Assembly: GCF_024701975.1 (NCBI RefSeq)
Contig: NZ_JANLNM010000001.1
Location: 806,001 to 870,000, forward strand
Direction of reading: 5' to 3'
Origin: Variovorax sp. ZS18.2.2
Lineage (GTDB): Bacteria; Pseudomonadota; Gammaproteobacteria; Burkholderiales; Burkholderiaceae_C
DNA: 64,000 bases
Part shown: positions 53,060 through 60,910 of the stretch, in pieces
How positions within the stretch are numbered: position 1 is the stretch's first letter
Layout of the letters: the number at the start of each line of letters is the position of its first letter
The notes under the pieces: generated by a model
Seen by the model: only the letters and a program-made list of their open reading frames with translations
What the model was told of the DNA's origin: nothing
Databases searched by the model: none
Position numbers and translations under genes: made by a program

Positions 53060-54022
53060 ATGCGACGCAGAGACCTGAACCTGGCCGCTTTCGCAGCCAC
53101 TGTGTTGCCCGGTGCGGCGGCATGGAGCGCCGACGCTTATCCGAACAAGCCACTGCGGCTGATCGTCGGCTTCGCGCCCGGCGGCGGCGCCGATTCGCTC
53201 ACGCGGATCATCGCGGAGGGCTTGTCGAAGCAGCTCGGCCAGCAGGTGATCGTGGAGAACCGCCCGGGCGCCGACGGCGTGCTCGCGGCGCAGGCCACTT
53301 CATCGGCCAAGCCCGATGGCTACACGCTGCTGATGGGCACCAACACCGCGATGGTGGCGGCGCCCACGCTGCGGCCGACCTCGCCCTACGATCCGTTCAA
53401 GGCCTTCACGCCGATCAGCTCGGCCGGGCAGTTCTCGATGTTCCTCGTGGTGCCGTCGAGCCTGCCCGCCAAAAGCGTGAACGAGCTGCTTGCGATGGTG
53501 GCGGCCAAGCCCGGCGCCTACAACTCCGCATCGAGCAACAGCGCCTCGGAGCTGGCAATGCTGCAGCTGCTGGGCGATCGCAAGGTGGTCAACGCGCGCT
53601 ACAAGGGCGACATGCAGGCCATGACCGACCTGCTGGGCGGGCAGATCCACATGATGTTCACCACCGGCACGCTGGCGCCGGGCTTCGTGAAGGAGGGGCG
53701 CATCCGCGCGCTGGTCACGCTGCTGCCGCAGCGCAGTGGCCTGTTGCCCGATGTGCCGACGGGCGGCGAGCTGGGTCTGGGCAAGCTCACCATCACGCCG
53801 TGGGCGGGCTTCTTCGGGCCGCCGGGGCTGCCGCAGGCGATCACCGACAGGCTCTCGCTGGAACTGCAGAACACGCTCAAGCGGCCCGATGTGCATGCGC
53901 AGCTGGTGCAGCAGGGCTTCGAGGGCTACGGCATGAGCCCCGCGAAGTTCGCCGAGTTCTTCCGCACGCAGTACGACGCCTTCGGCGCGACGGTGCGGGA
54001 GCACAACGTCAAGTTCGAATAG
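53060..54022 (+). CDS. Bug/TctC-type substrate-binding protein
   Basis: 320-residue periplasmic receptor. A short signal peptide (RRRDLNLAAFAATVL, ending near AWSADA) precedes RLIVGFAPGGGADSLTR and VIVENRPGADGVL. AAGGAG precedes the ATG, 14 bases after the porin stop. It is more distant from the two divergent Bug receptors of the locus than those are from each other, so it may bind a different ligand or form. It closes the catabolic run. Its 3' end overlaps the converging aldo/keto reductase by 14 bases. Confidence 0.9.
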   Translation: MRRRDLNLAAFAATVLPGAAAWSADAYPNKPLRLIVGFAPGGGADSLTRIIAEGLSKQLGQQVIVENRPGADGVLAAQATSSAKPDGYTLLMGTNTAMVAAPTLRPTSPYDPFKAFTPISSAGQFSMFLVVPSSLPAKSVNELLAMVAAKPGAYNSASSNSASELAMLQLLGDRKVVNARYKGDMQAMTDLLGGQIHMMFTTGTLAPGFVKEGRIRALVTLLPQRSGLLPDVPTGGELGLGKLTITPWAGFFGPPGLPQAITDRLSLELQNTLKRPDVHAQLVQQGFEGYGMSPAKFAEFFRTQYDAFGATVREHNVKFE

Positions 54023-54962
54023 CGGCGGCTTCGCGGCGCCAGAAGGCCGCATCGGGGAAGGTGCCTGCGCCGGCCGCGGCGTTGTCGGCCATGTGCTCGG
54101 CGCGGCTCGTGCCGGGGATCGTGCAGGTCACGGCCGGGTGGCTCAGCACGAACTTCAGCAGCACCTGCGCCCAGCTCGTGCAGCCGATCTCGCCGGCCCA
54201 GGCGGGCAGCGGCTTGTCGCGCAGGCGCCGCAGCAAGCCGCCGCCGCCGAACGGCATGTTGACGATCACCGCCACGCCGCGCTCGGCCGCGAGCGGCAGC
54301 AGGCGTTGTTCGGCATCGCGTGCGTCGAGCGAATAGTTGATCTGCAGGAAGTCGAGCTTCTCGGCGCGCAGCACGGCCTCGACCTCGTCGTAGGCCGAGG
54401 CGGTGTAGTGCGTGATGCCGATGTAGCGCACGCGGCCTTGCTCCTTCCAGCCGCGCAGGGTGGCGAGGTGGGTGCGCCAGTCGACGAGGTTGTGCACCTG
54501 CATCAGGTCGATCTCTTTCGTGCGCAGCCGCGTGAACGACTGCTCCATCTGCGCGATGCCGGTCTCGCGGCCCGAGGTCCAGACCTTGGTCGCGAGAAAG
54601 GGCTTGGTGGGCGGCTTCGCAGCGGCCAGCAGTTCGCCGGTGGTCTCCTCGGAGCGGCCATACATCGGCGAGCTGTCGATCACCGTGCCGCCCGCTGCGA
54701 AGAGCGCATCGAGCACGCCGGGCAGGCGCTTGTACTCGTCGGTGCCGGGGCGCTGGTCGAAGCCGATCCAGGTGCCGCAGCCGACGACCGGCAGGGCTTC
54801 CTTCGTGGAGGGAATGGGGCGGGTGGTCATCTGCATCGCGGGCCTGCCTGGTTGCTGGGCGAAGGAGGGGAGCGCGGCACCGGCGCAGAGTACGGCGCCC
54901 AGGCGAAGCAGTCGGGCGCGCGTAAGAGCAGGAAGCTGTGGTGCGTTCGTGGGAGGTGTCAC
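54009..54962 (-). CDS. exported aldo/keto reductase
   Basis: 317-residue (beta/alpha)8 reductase. The catalytic tetrad is visible: VIDSSPMYGRSEE (Asp and Tyr), LATKVW (Lys) and MQVHNLVDW (His). GTSRAEHM is the NADPH-site end. The N-terminal RARLLRLGAVLCAGAALPSFAQQ looks like a signal peptide, which would place the enzyme in the periplasm, unusual for an NADPH enzyme. The start that keeps it is GTG at 54962, without a good ribosome binding site. ATGs at 54836 and 54830 would give a cytosolic form of about 275 residues. Confidence 0.75.
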   Translation of the reverse strand: MTPPTNAPQLPALTRARLLRLGAVLCAGAALPSFAQQPGRPAMQMTTRPIPSTKEALPVVGCGTWIGFDQRPGTDEYKRLPGVLDALFAAGGTVIDSSPMYGRSEETTGELLAAAKPPTKPFLATKVWTSGRETGIAQMEQSFTRLRTKEIDLMQVHNLVDWRTHLATLRGWKEQGRVRYIGITHYTASAYDEVEAVLRAEKLDFLQINYSLDARDAEQRLLPLAAERGVAVIVNMPFGGGGLLRRLRDKPLPAWAGEIGCTSWAQVLLKFVLSHPAVTCTIPGTSRAEHMADNAAAGAGTFPDAAFWRREAAAIRT

Positions 54963-55003
54963 GAACGAAATTCTGCGCCCGGGAGGCCATCGGGCGGAAG
55001 GCC

Positions 55004-56140
55004 TCAGCGCAGGTAGCGCCCGTCGGCCTTGAGCATCGACAGCTCGGAGAAGGTCAGCCCGCGGTGCTCGCCCGGCCGGTACGACACGGCGATGCCGCCG
55101 ATGTCGAGCGTCTTGAACGACTCCAGGCCCTTCTGCAGCGATTCGGGCGTCGGGTTCGCGCCCGCGCGCTTCAGGCCCTCGACCATGACCTTGGCCGTGA
55201 CGTAGCCCTCCAGGCTCGCATAGCTGAACTCGGTCACGCCGATCTTCTTCATCGCGGCCTGGTACTCGGCGATGACGGGCATCGCGCTGTTCCACGGATA
55301 GGGCACGACCTGCGAGATGACCACGCCGGCCGCGTCCTTCTTGATGTCCTGGAAGAGCTTCTGCCCGTTGAGGAAAGAGAACGAATAGAAGGCCGTCTCG
55401 CCGCCCGCCGCGCGGTAGGCCGTGATGAACTTGGCCGCCACGTCGTTGGTGGCCGACAGCACCACCGCCTTGGGCTTGAGCTTGGCCAGCTCGGCGGCAC
55501 GCTCGGCGGCGTCGGAGCCGTCGTTCTTGATGGCAACGCTGCCGACCATTTTTTCGCCGCGTTCGGCAATGAACTTCTGCGTGCTCTCCATCGCCGAGCG
55601 CGCGCCGGGGTTGTCGTTGTGCGCGAAGGCGATGCGCGAGAGGCCGATGGTGAACAGGTGGTTCACGATGCGGCTGTACTCCTCGTCGAAGCTGATGCGC
55701 ACCGGAAAGCCGTACTCGCTGAACTTCACCACCGGGCCCGCGCCCGTGTACGGGCCGACCACGGGAATCTTCAGTTCGTTGGCCGCCTTGATCGCGCCGA
55801 CCGACGACGAGGTGCCGATGGGCATCAGCACGCCGATGGCGCCGTCTTTGGCGAAAGTCTTGACGTTCTCGGCGCCCTTGGCGGGGTCGTAGGCGTCGTC
55901 GAGCTGGCGCAGTTCGACCGGCCGGCCGTTGATGCCGCCGTTCGCGTTCAGCGTGGTGAACATGGCACGGATGCCAACCAGCGGCTCGGTCGACAGCGAC
56001 GCGAGCGGGCCGGTCTGCACGTAGGTCTGGCCGATCAGGATCGGTCTGGTCTGTGCCTGCGCCGCGGGCGACAGGCCCAGTACGAAGGCGACGAGGGCGG
56101 CCAGGGCAGAAGCCGGCAGATGAATCTTTTTGTGTTTCAT
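55004..56140 (-). CDS. LivK-type (branched-chain amino acid family) ABC substrate-binding protein
   Basis: 378-residue periplasmic binding protein of the Leu/Ile/Val family. The signal peptide ends SPAAQAQ; the mature protein begins TRPILIGQTYVQTGPLAS, with NANGGINGRPVELRQLDD following and LDIGGIAVSYRPGEHRG near the C-terminus. In this group such receptors often bind aromatic or other carboxylates. The ABC permease and ATPase genes (livHMGF) are not present. Probably controlled by the divergent LysR gene. An in-frame GTG two codons earlier is possible. Confidence 0.88.
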   Translation of the reverse strand: MKHKKIHLPASALAALVAFVLGLSPAAQAQTRPILIGQTYVQTGPLASLSTEPLVGIRAMFTTLNANGGINGRPVELRQLDDAYDPAKGAENVKTFAKDGAIGVLMPIGTSSSVGAIKAANELKIPVVGPYTGAGPVVKFSEYGFPVRISFDEEYSRIVNHLFTIGLSRIAFAHNDNPGARSAMESTQKFIAERGEKMVGSVAIKNDGSDAAERAAELAKLKPKAVVLSATNDVAAKFITAYRAAGGETAFYSFSFLNGQKLFQDIKKDAAGVVISQVVPYPWNSAMPVIAEYQAAMKKIGVTEFSYASLEGYVTAKVMVEGLKRAGANPTPESLQKGLESFKTLDIGGIAVSYRPGEHRGLTFSELSMLKADGRYLR

Positions 56141-56255
56141 GGTCACAACTGTTAATGAAAGTTATCTTAAGGCGCTAGGCCTTTCGGGTAAATCGCTCTT
56201 TGGTTGCGGTGCAGCACGCGCGGGATCAGAATTCGTCTTCATATTCACCATGGGA

Positions 56256-57185
56256 ATGCCACTCTCGCTCCTCCGACTGTCCTCGCTGGACCTGGTGCGC
56301 GGTTTTGTCGCGGTGGGGCGGCGCATGAGCATCTCGCTCGCGGCCGAGGACCTGTGCCTCACGCAGTCGGCGGTCAGCAAGCAGATCCATGCGCTCGAAG
56401 AGCAGCTCGGCGTGAAGCTGCTGGTGCGCGGCCACCGTTCGATTTCCTTCACCGCCGAGGGCGAGCGGCTCTTTCGCAGCGCGGACGGCGCGGTGCAGCA
56501 ACTGCAGGACGTGATGGGCGGCATCCGCAAGACCGGCGAGCAGCGCCCCGTGACGCTCAGCGCCAGCATCGGCATGACCGGCCTCTGGCTGCTGCCGCGG
56601 CTCAGCCGGGTGCAGAAGCTGCATCCGGGCGTGGACGTTCGCGTCTCGGCCAACAACCGGCTCGCCGACCTGCGCAACGAGGGCATCGACCTCGCGATCC
56701 GCTACACCACGCCTGCGCTGGCACCGGCGGGGGCGTTGCGGCTTTTCGGGGAAACGGTGGCGCCGGTGGCGCATCCCTCGCTCGGCCTGAAGACGCTGCG
56801 CGCGGCCGGGGCCATGTCGCGCCTTTGCCTGCTCGACTTCGACGATCCGCAGCATCCGTGGCTGCAATGGAATGGGTGGCTGGCCTCGGTCGGCTGGGCC
56901 GATGCGAAACCGCAGGCCGTGCTGCACTTCAACCAGTACGACCAGTTGATCCAGGCCGCGCTGGCCGGGCAGGGCGTGGCGTTGGGGCGGCTCGAGCTGA
57001 TCCAGCCGCTGCTCGACGAAAGGCGCCTGGTGCGCGTGGATTCGCCGGTGCCCGCGCAGGCCTCGGGGCATGCGTACTGGCTGATCCAGGCCGAGGACGA
57101 ACCGCGCGAAGAGGTGCGCCATGTGGCCGCCTGGCTGGTGGCCGAGGCCCGGCAGTCACGCGAGGCCGTGGGCGCTGTTTCCTGA
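56256..57185 (+). CDS. LysR family transcriptional regulator (GcvA-like)
   Basis: 309-residue LysR regulator. The recognition region is MSISLAAEDLCLTQSAVSKQIHALEEQLG; RGHRSISFTAEGERLF and RYTTPALAPAGALRLFGE are typical of the GcvA-like clade. Alternative ATG at 56250. It is divergent from the LivK-type receptor (115-base gap with no clear palindrome) and its 3' end overlaps the converging isomerase gene by 30 bases. Confidence 0.88.
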   Translation: MPLSLLRLSSLDLVRGFVAVGRRMSISLAAEDLCLTQSAVSKQIHALEEQLGVKLLVRGHRSISFTAEGERLFRSADGAVQQLQDVMGGIRKTGEQRPVTLSASIGMTGLWLLPRLSRVQKLHPGVDVRVSANNRLADLRNEGIDLAIRYTTPALAPAGALRLFGETVAPVAHPSLGLKTLRAAGAMSRLCLLDFDDPQHPWLQWNGWLASVGWADAKPQAVLHFNQYDQLIQAALAGQGVALGRLELIQPLLDERRLVRVDSPVPAQASGHAYWLIQAEDEPREEVRHVAAWLVAEARQSREAVGAVS

Positions 57186-57782
57186 GCTGAGGGCCATCGC
57201 TTCGTCGAGGCGGTCGTTGCCCCAGAACATCTCGTCGCCGGCAAGGAAGGTGGGCGCGCCGAAGATGCCTTTCTCGACCGCGATCTCCGTCTGGCGCCGC
57301 AGCCGCGCCTTGTTCGCATCGGACAGCGCCTCCTCGATGATCCGGTGCGCCGGAAGATCGAGCGAGGCCAGCAGGTCGCGCATGGCTTGCGGCGAATCGA
57401 TGTCGCGGTCTTCGGCGAAGTTCATGGCCATCGTGCGCCGGCAGAACTCGCCCATCCAGGGCTGCGCCGCGCCGACGAGCGCGATGCGAAGCGGCAGCAC
57501 GGCGGACCTCGGAAACTGCGTGGGCTGCTGCCACGGCAGGCCGTATCTGCGGCACTGGCGGGCCATGTCCTTCCAGGTGTAGTCGCCCTTTTCCTTCTGC
57601 AGCACGAAGGGCGACGACGACCAGCCGAAGGACCGGAAGATCGGCCCGAGCAGAAAGGGCTGCCAGCGGATGCGGACATGGTGGCGGGCCGCTTCGTCCT
57701 CGATGCGCATCGCGCTCAGGTAGCTGTAGTTGCTGCCGAAATCGAACCAGAAGTCCAGCACGGGGAGGGCGCACGGCGTCAT
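57156..57782 (-). CDS. 2-hydroxychromene-2-carboxylate isomerase-like protein (DsbA family)
   Basis: 208-residue thioredoxin-fold protein of the kappa-class GST/HCCA isomerase type. The active-site FDFGSNYSYLSA has the serine in the cysteine place, and GIFGAPTFLAGDEMFWGNDRL contains the cis-Pro loop and the family WGNDRL. HCCA isomerase acts in naphthalene degradation with glutathione. No naphthalene genes are here, so another glutathione-dependent isomerisation is likely. It overlaps the upstream oxygenase by 4 bases and the converging LysR by 30. Confidence 0.85.
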   Translation of the reverse strand: MTPCALPVLDFWFDFGSNYSYLSAMRIEDEAARHHVRIRWQPFLLGPIFRSFGWSSSPFVLQKEKGDYTWKDMARQCRRYGLPWQQPTQFPRSAVLPLRIALVGAAQPWMGEFCRRTMAMNFAEDRDIDSPQAMRDLLASLDLPAHRIIEEALSDANKARLRRQTEIAVEKGIFGAPTFLAGDEMFWGNDRLDEAMALSSGNSAHGLA

Positions 57783-58612
57783 TCGAACACCACCAGGCAG
57801 CGGGCCTCGATGCTCTCGCGCAGCGGCGCATCGGCGGGTGCATCCGGGTGGTCGAAGGCCGCGTGCGGCGTGAAGCGCGAGACGCCGCCCAGCTGCGAGT
57901 CGTACTGCTTGAAGACCAGCGCCTCGTGCCGGTCCATCGCCGAAAAGTAAGACCAGCGGTGCGCGGGCGAATGCGTGGCCAGGTAGATCTCGCCGGTGCG
58001 GCGCGGATAGCGGACCTCGGCATTCACCAGGTCCTTCGCCATCACCGAGCGCGCATCGCAGACGGCCAGCGGCGTGTCGAGCACCGGCCCCTTGATCGAG
58101 CGCCAGATGTTGACGATGCAGTAGCGCCGCACGGCCGCGGCTTCGTCGGGGTCTGTCAGCACCATGCCGAGCCGGCGGCGGCCGGAGTCTTCGGTGTAGT
58201 CGTTGTGAATGCGGCCATTGGCGGCGGCCTTGCCGTTGGTGGCGCGCCGGCCGAAGCTCAAGGCGGTGCGGTCGGCCTCGCGCTGGCGCACCAGGTGATC
58301 GAACACATGGGCCCGCGTGCCGCCCGTGACCGCGAGCGCCAGCTCGGCCACCTCGCGGTGGTAGATGGCGGTGACCTCGGCGTCGTCGAGGAAATCGGAG
58401 ACGGCCGTGGGCGCATCGCGCAGCACGAAGCCTTCGCGCTCGATGTGGGGTGGCACGGCGGCTGCGCGGGCATCCGCGATCGGCATGGGGCGCAGCTCGT
58501 AGCTGCCGCTTTCCCAGGGCGTGCCGAGCGGCGGCGCAAAGGTGTAGCTGAAGGGTCGCAGCGCGGAAGGCTGCAGGTAGTTCAGGCCGGCGGTGACGGT
58601 GGGGTGGTTCAT
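57779..58612 (-). CDS. CmcJ/NvfI-type oxygenase (2OG-Fe(II) dioxygenase-like)
   Basis: 277-residue protein resembling the CmcJ/NvfI/AsaB family of non-haem iron 2-oxoglutarate-type oxygenases. RIHNDYTEDSGRRR provides a His-x-Asp iron motif, VNIWRSIKGPVLDTPLAVCD and ARSV are the signature, and HRWSYFSAMDRHEALVFKQYD holds the distal part. Family members modify natural products such as cephamycin and meroterpenoids; bacterial stand-alone ones are mostly unstudied. It is translationally coupled (4-base overlap) to the isomerase-like gene, suggesting a two-step modification of one substrate. Confidence 0.75.
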   Translation of the reverse strand: MNHPTVTAGLNYLQPSALRPFSYTFAPPLGTPWESGSYELRPMPIADARAAAVPPHIEREGFVLRDAPTAVSDFLDDAEVTAIYHREVAELALAVTGGTRAHVFDHLVRQREADRTALSFGRRATNGKAAANGRIHNDYTEDSGRRRLGMVLTDPDEAAAVRRYCIVNIWRSIKGPVLDTPLAVCDARSVMAKDLVNAEVRYPRRTGEIYLATHSPAHRWSYFSAMDRHEALVFKQYDSQLGGVSRFTPHAAFDHPDAPADAPLRESIEARCLVVFE

Positions 58613-58753
58613 GCGGGGCTCCTTGGTCTGGGAGGCATTGGAGCGAAAGCGTGGCGCCGGCTCAAACGACTTCTGCGCGCCTTGGCATGAGCCAAAGGAA
58701 TATGAAAAGGCCTGCCGCGAAGAAAGCCTTCTTCCTTCTTGCGGGTCATGAAA

Positions 58754-58773
58754 TACTGTATAAAAATACAGTT
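58754..58773 (+). promoter_or_regulatory. LexA (SOS) box upstream of imuA
   Basis: TACTGTATAAAAATACAGTT contains CTGT-N8-ACAG with perfect outer arms, matching the LexA consensus almost completely. It lies 12 bases before the imuA ATG, so LexA binding would block transcription until DNA damage. Confidence 0.92.
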
Positions 58774-58785
58774 AACAGTTCAATC

Positions 58786-59592
58786 ATGGGCCTCCCTTTC
58801 CTCGACTCCTTTTCCGCCGCCGCGGGCCGTGGCGTCTGGCATGCCGACGAACTCGGCCTGGCCGACGCGCAGGTCGTCGCGACCGGCCACGCCGCGCTCG
58901 ACGCCGAGCTGCCCGGCGGCGGATGGCCGGTCGGCGCGATGACGGAACTGCTGCAAAGCGCGCCCGAGGCGCACGTCTGGCGGCTGCTGCTCCCCGCGCT
59001 GGCGCAGGCGGTGGAGACGCGCGGCGGGCCGGTCGTGCTGGTCGGCGCGCCTTACGAGCCCTGCGGGCCGTCGCTTGCGGCGCAGGGGCTGCCGGTGGAA
59101 GCGCTGATGTGGATCAAGAGCGATGCGCCCGCCGCGCGGCTCTGGGCCTGCGAGCAGGCGCTGCGCTGCGCGGACGTGGCCGCCGTGCTGGCGTGGCTGC
59201 CGCAGGCGCGGGTGGGCGAATTGCGGCGGCTGCAACTGGCGGCCGCGCAGCACGACGTGATGCTCTTCGTGTGCCGGCCCGAGTCGACCGCGCGGGGCGC
59301 GTCGCCCGCGCGGCTTCGTCTTCAGGTGGAAAGCTGCGCGGCGGATTCATCGCAGATCGAGCTGCACATCCTCAAGCGCCGAGGTCCGCCATTGGCTTCG
59401 CCGGTGATGCTGCCGGCGCGCAACGAGCGCATGACTGCGTTGCTCGCCGCCGCCCGGTTGCGCCGCAAGCTGCGCCTGCAGCAGCAGGGCACGGTGCCGG
59501 TCGGCGACACGGCAACGTCCGCGACCGTGGTCCGCATCGACGCGTGGAAAGGAGGCCCCAATGCACTGGATCGCATTGCGGTGGTCGCTTGA
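58786..59592 (+). CDS. imuA: SOS mutagenesis protein ImuA
   Basis: 268-residue RecA-like fold protein of the ImuA group. The N-terminal GLPFLDSFSAAAGRGVWHAD and the opening GHAALDAELPGGGWPVGAMTE resemble a degenerate RecA/SulA Walker region. It is an accessory factor for error-prone translesion synthesis by ImuB and DnaE2. The start at 58786 follows the LexA box; a longer frame would include the operator. It overlaps imuB by 32 bases. Confidence 0.88.
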   Translation: MGLPFLDSFSAAAGRGVWHADELGLADAQVVATGHAALDAELPGGGWPVGAMTELLQSAPEAHVWRLLLPALAQAVETRGGPVVLVGAPYEPCGPSLAAQGLPVEALMWIKSDAPAARLWACEQALRCADVAAVLAWLPQARVGELRRLQLAAAQHDVMLFVCRPESTARGASPARLRLQVESCAADSSQIELHILKRRGPPLASPVMLPARNERMTALLAAARLRRKLRLQQQGTVPVGDTATSATVVRIDAWKGGPNALDRIAVVA

Positions 59593-60910
59593 AGACGACG
59601 CGCCCGACGCACCGCAACTGCCCACGCCCGAAGCCCTCGGCTGGTGGGCCCTGGAATACACGCCGCACGTCGCCTGGCAGGACGAAGCGCTCATGCTCGA
59701 AGTCTCGGCCTGCGAGCGCCTGTGGGGTGGGCGGCTGCAACTGATGCGGCAACTGGTCGCCGCGAACCCTGCGCCCGATGTGCGCATGCTCGGCGCACAA
59801 GGCGCCACGAGCCTGATCGCGCTCGCGCGGTTGCGCCTGTTCGAGATCAACGAGCCACGGCCCAAGGACGTGCCAGCTGGCCTGCCGCTGGAAACGCTGA
59901 CCGCCGCGCATCCCCACCTCGACCTGCTCGCGCGCCTGGGCTGCCGCACCTGGGGCGAGGTGGCCGCCTTGCCGCGCGGTGGCCTCACGCGGCGCTTCGG
60001 CACCGAACTGCGCGCGGCGCTCGACACGGCCTGGGGCCTGCGTCCCGAGGGCCACGACTGGCTCACGCTGCCCGATGTGTTCGAGCAGAAGCTGGAGCTG
60101 CCCGCGCTCGCCGAGACCGCGCCCGAACTCATGTGGTCAGCCAACCGCCTGCTCTCGGCCCTGCAGATCTGGTTGCGCGCGCGGCAGCGCGGCGCGCGCG
60201 CGCTCGAGCTGCAATGGACGCTCGACCTCAAGCGCTTCAACGGCGTGAACCTGCCGCCGCACCAGCAGGTCACCGTGCGCACGGCCGAGCCGACGCAAGA
60301 CCTCGCACATCTGCGCCGCCTGCTGTCGGAAAAGCTCGCCCTCACCACGCTCGCCGCGCCCGTGAGCTGGCTCCGGCTGCGCACGCTCGAAACCGATCCG
60401 TGGGCCGGCGCCAGCACCAGCTTTCTGCCCGAGGACAACCGCAAGGGCGACAAGCTGCACGAGATGGTCGAGCGCCTGAGCGTGCGGCTCGGCGCGCACC
60501 AGGTGGTGGTGCCTTGCGCAGAGGCCGACCACCGGCCCGAGCGCAAGCAGGCATGGCGGCCCGCGCTGCAGAAAGAGAAGGCCGCGCCGGACAAGGTCCG
60601 CAAGCAGGCAAGGGCCGCAGCCTCGCAACCCGATGCGATCTATCCGCCATGGCTGCTGCCCGAACCCTTGTTGCTCGAGATGGACGGCGAGCGCCCCTGC
60701 TACCGCGGCCCGCTGAGCAAGCTGATCGGCCCGCAACGCATCGAGGCCGGCTGGTGGGGCGGCAAGGAAGACGGCGGACAGCCGGCGATGCGCGACTACT
60801 ACGTGGCGGAAAGCCCCGAAGCCGGGCTGGTGTGGATCTTTCGCGAGCGGCCCTCGGCGCGGTTTTCTTCTGGCGAGGTGCGCTGGTACCTGCAGGGGTT
60901 CTATGCCTGA
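59561..60910 (+). CDS. imuB: catalytically degenerate Y-family polymerase ImuB
   Basis: 449-residue DinB-related protein acting as a hub linking DnaE2 to the beta clamp. Recognisable segments are WWALEYTPHVAWQD, LARLGCRTWGEVAALP and GLRPEGHDW. The acidic metal-binding residues of active Y-family polymerases are not evident (the N-terminus reads MHWIALRWSLEDD in place of the usual D-x-D strand), as expected for ImuB. It lies between imuA and dnaE2 with overlaps of 32 and 8 bases, so all three are translated together. Confidence 0.9.
   Translation: MHWIALRWSLEDDAPDAPQLPTPEALGWWALEYTPHVAWQDEALMLEVSACERLWGGRLQLMRQLVAANPAPDVRMLGAQGATSLIALARLRLFEINEPRPKDVPAGLPLETLTAAHPHLDLLARLGCRTWGEVAALPRGGLTRRFGTELRAALDTAWGLRPEGHDWLTLPDVFEQKLELPALAETAPELMWSANRLLSALQIWLRARQRGARALELQWTLDLKRFNGVNLPPHQQVTVRTAEPTQDLAHLRRLLSEKLALTTLAAPVSWLRLRTLETDPWAGASTSFLPEDNRKGDKLHEMVERLSVRLGAHQVVVPCAEADHRPERKQAWRPALQKEKAAPDKVRKQARAAASQPDAIYPPWLLPEPLLLEMDGERPCYRGPLSKLIGPQRIEAGWWGGKEDGGQPAMRDYYVAESPEAGLVWIFRERPSARFSSGEVRWYLQGFYA

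Noticed and set aside
50198..54022. A single 1274-codon open frame on the plus strand
   Set aside because: It runs out of frame through the dehydratase and porin genes with an Arg/Gly/Ala-rich low-complexity product. Only its last 320 codons, from 53060, are a real gene. It is an effect of high GC lowering stop-codon frequency.
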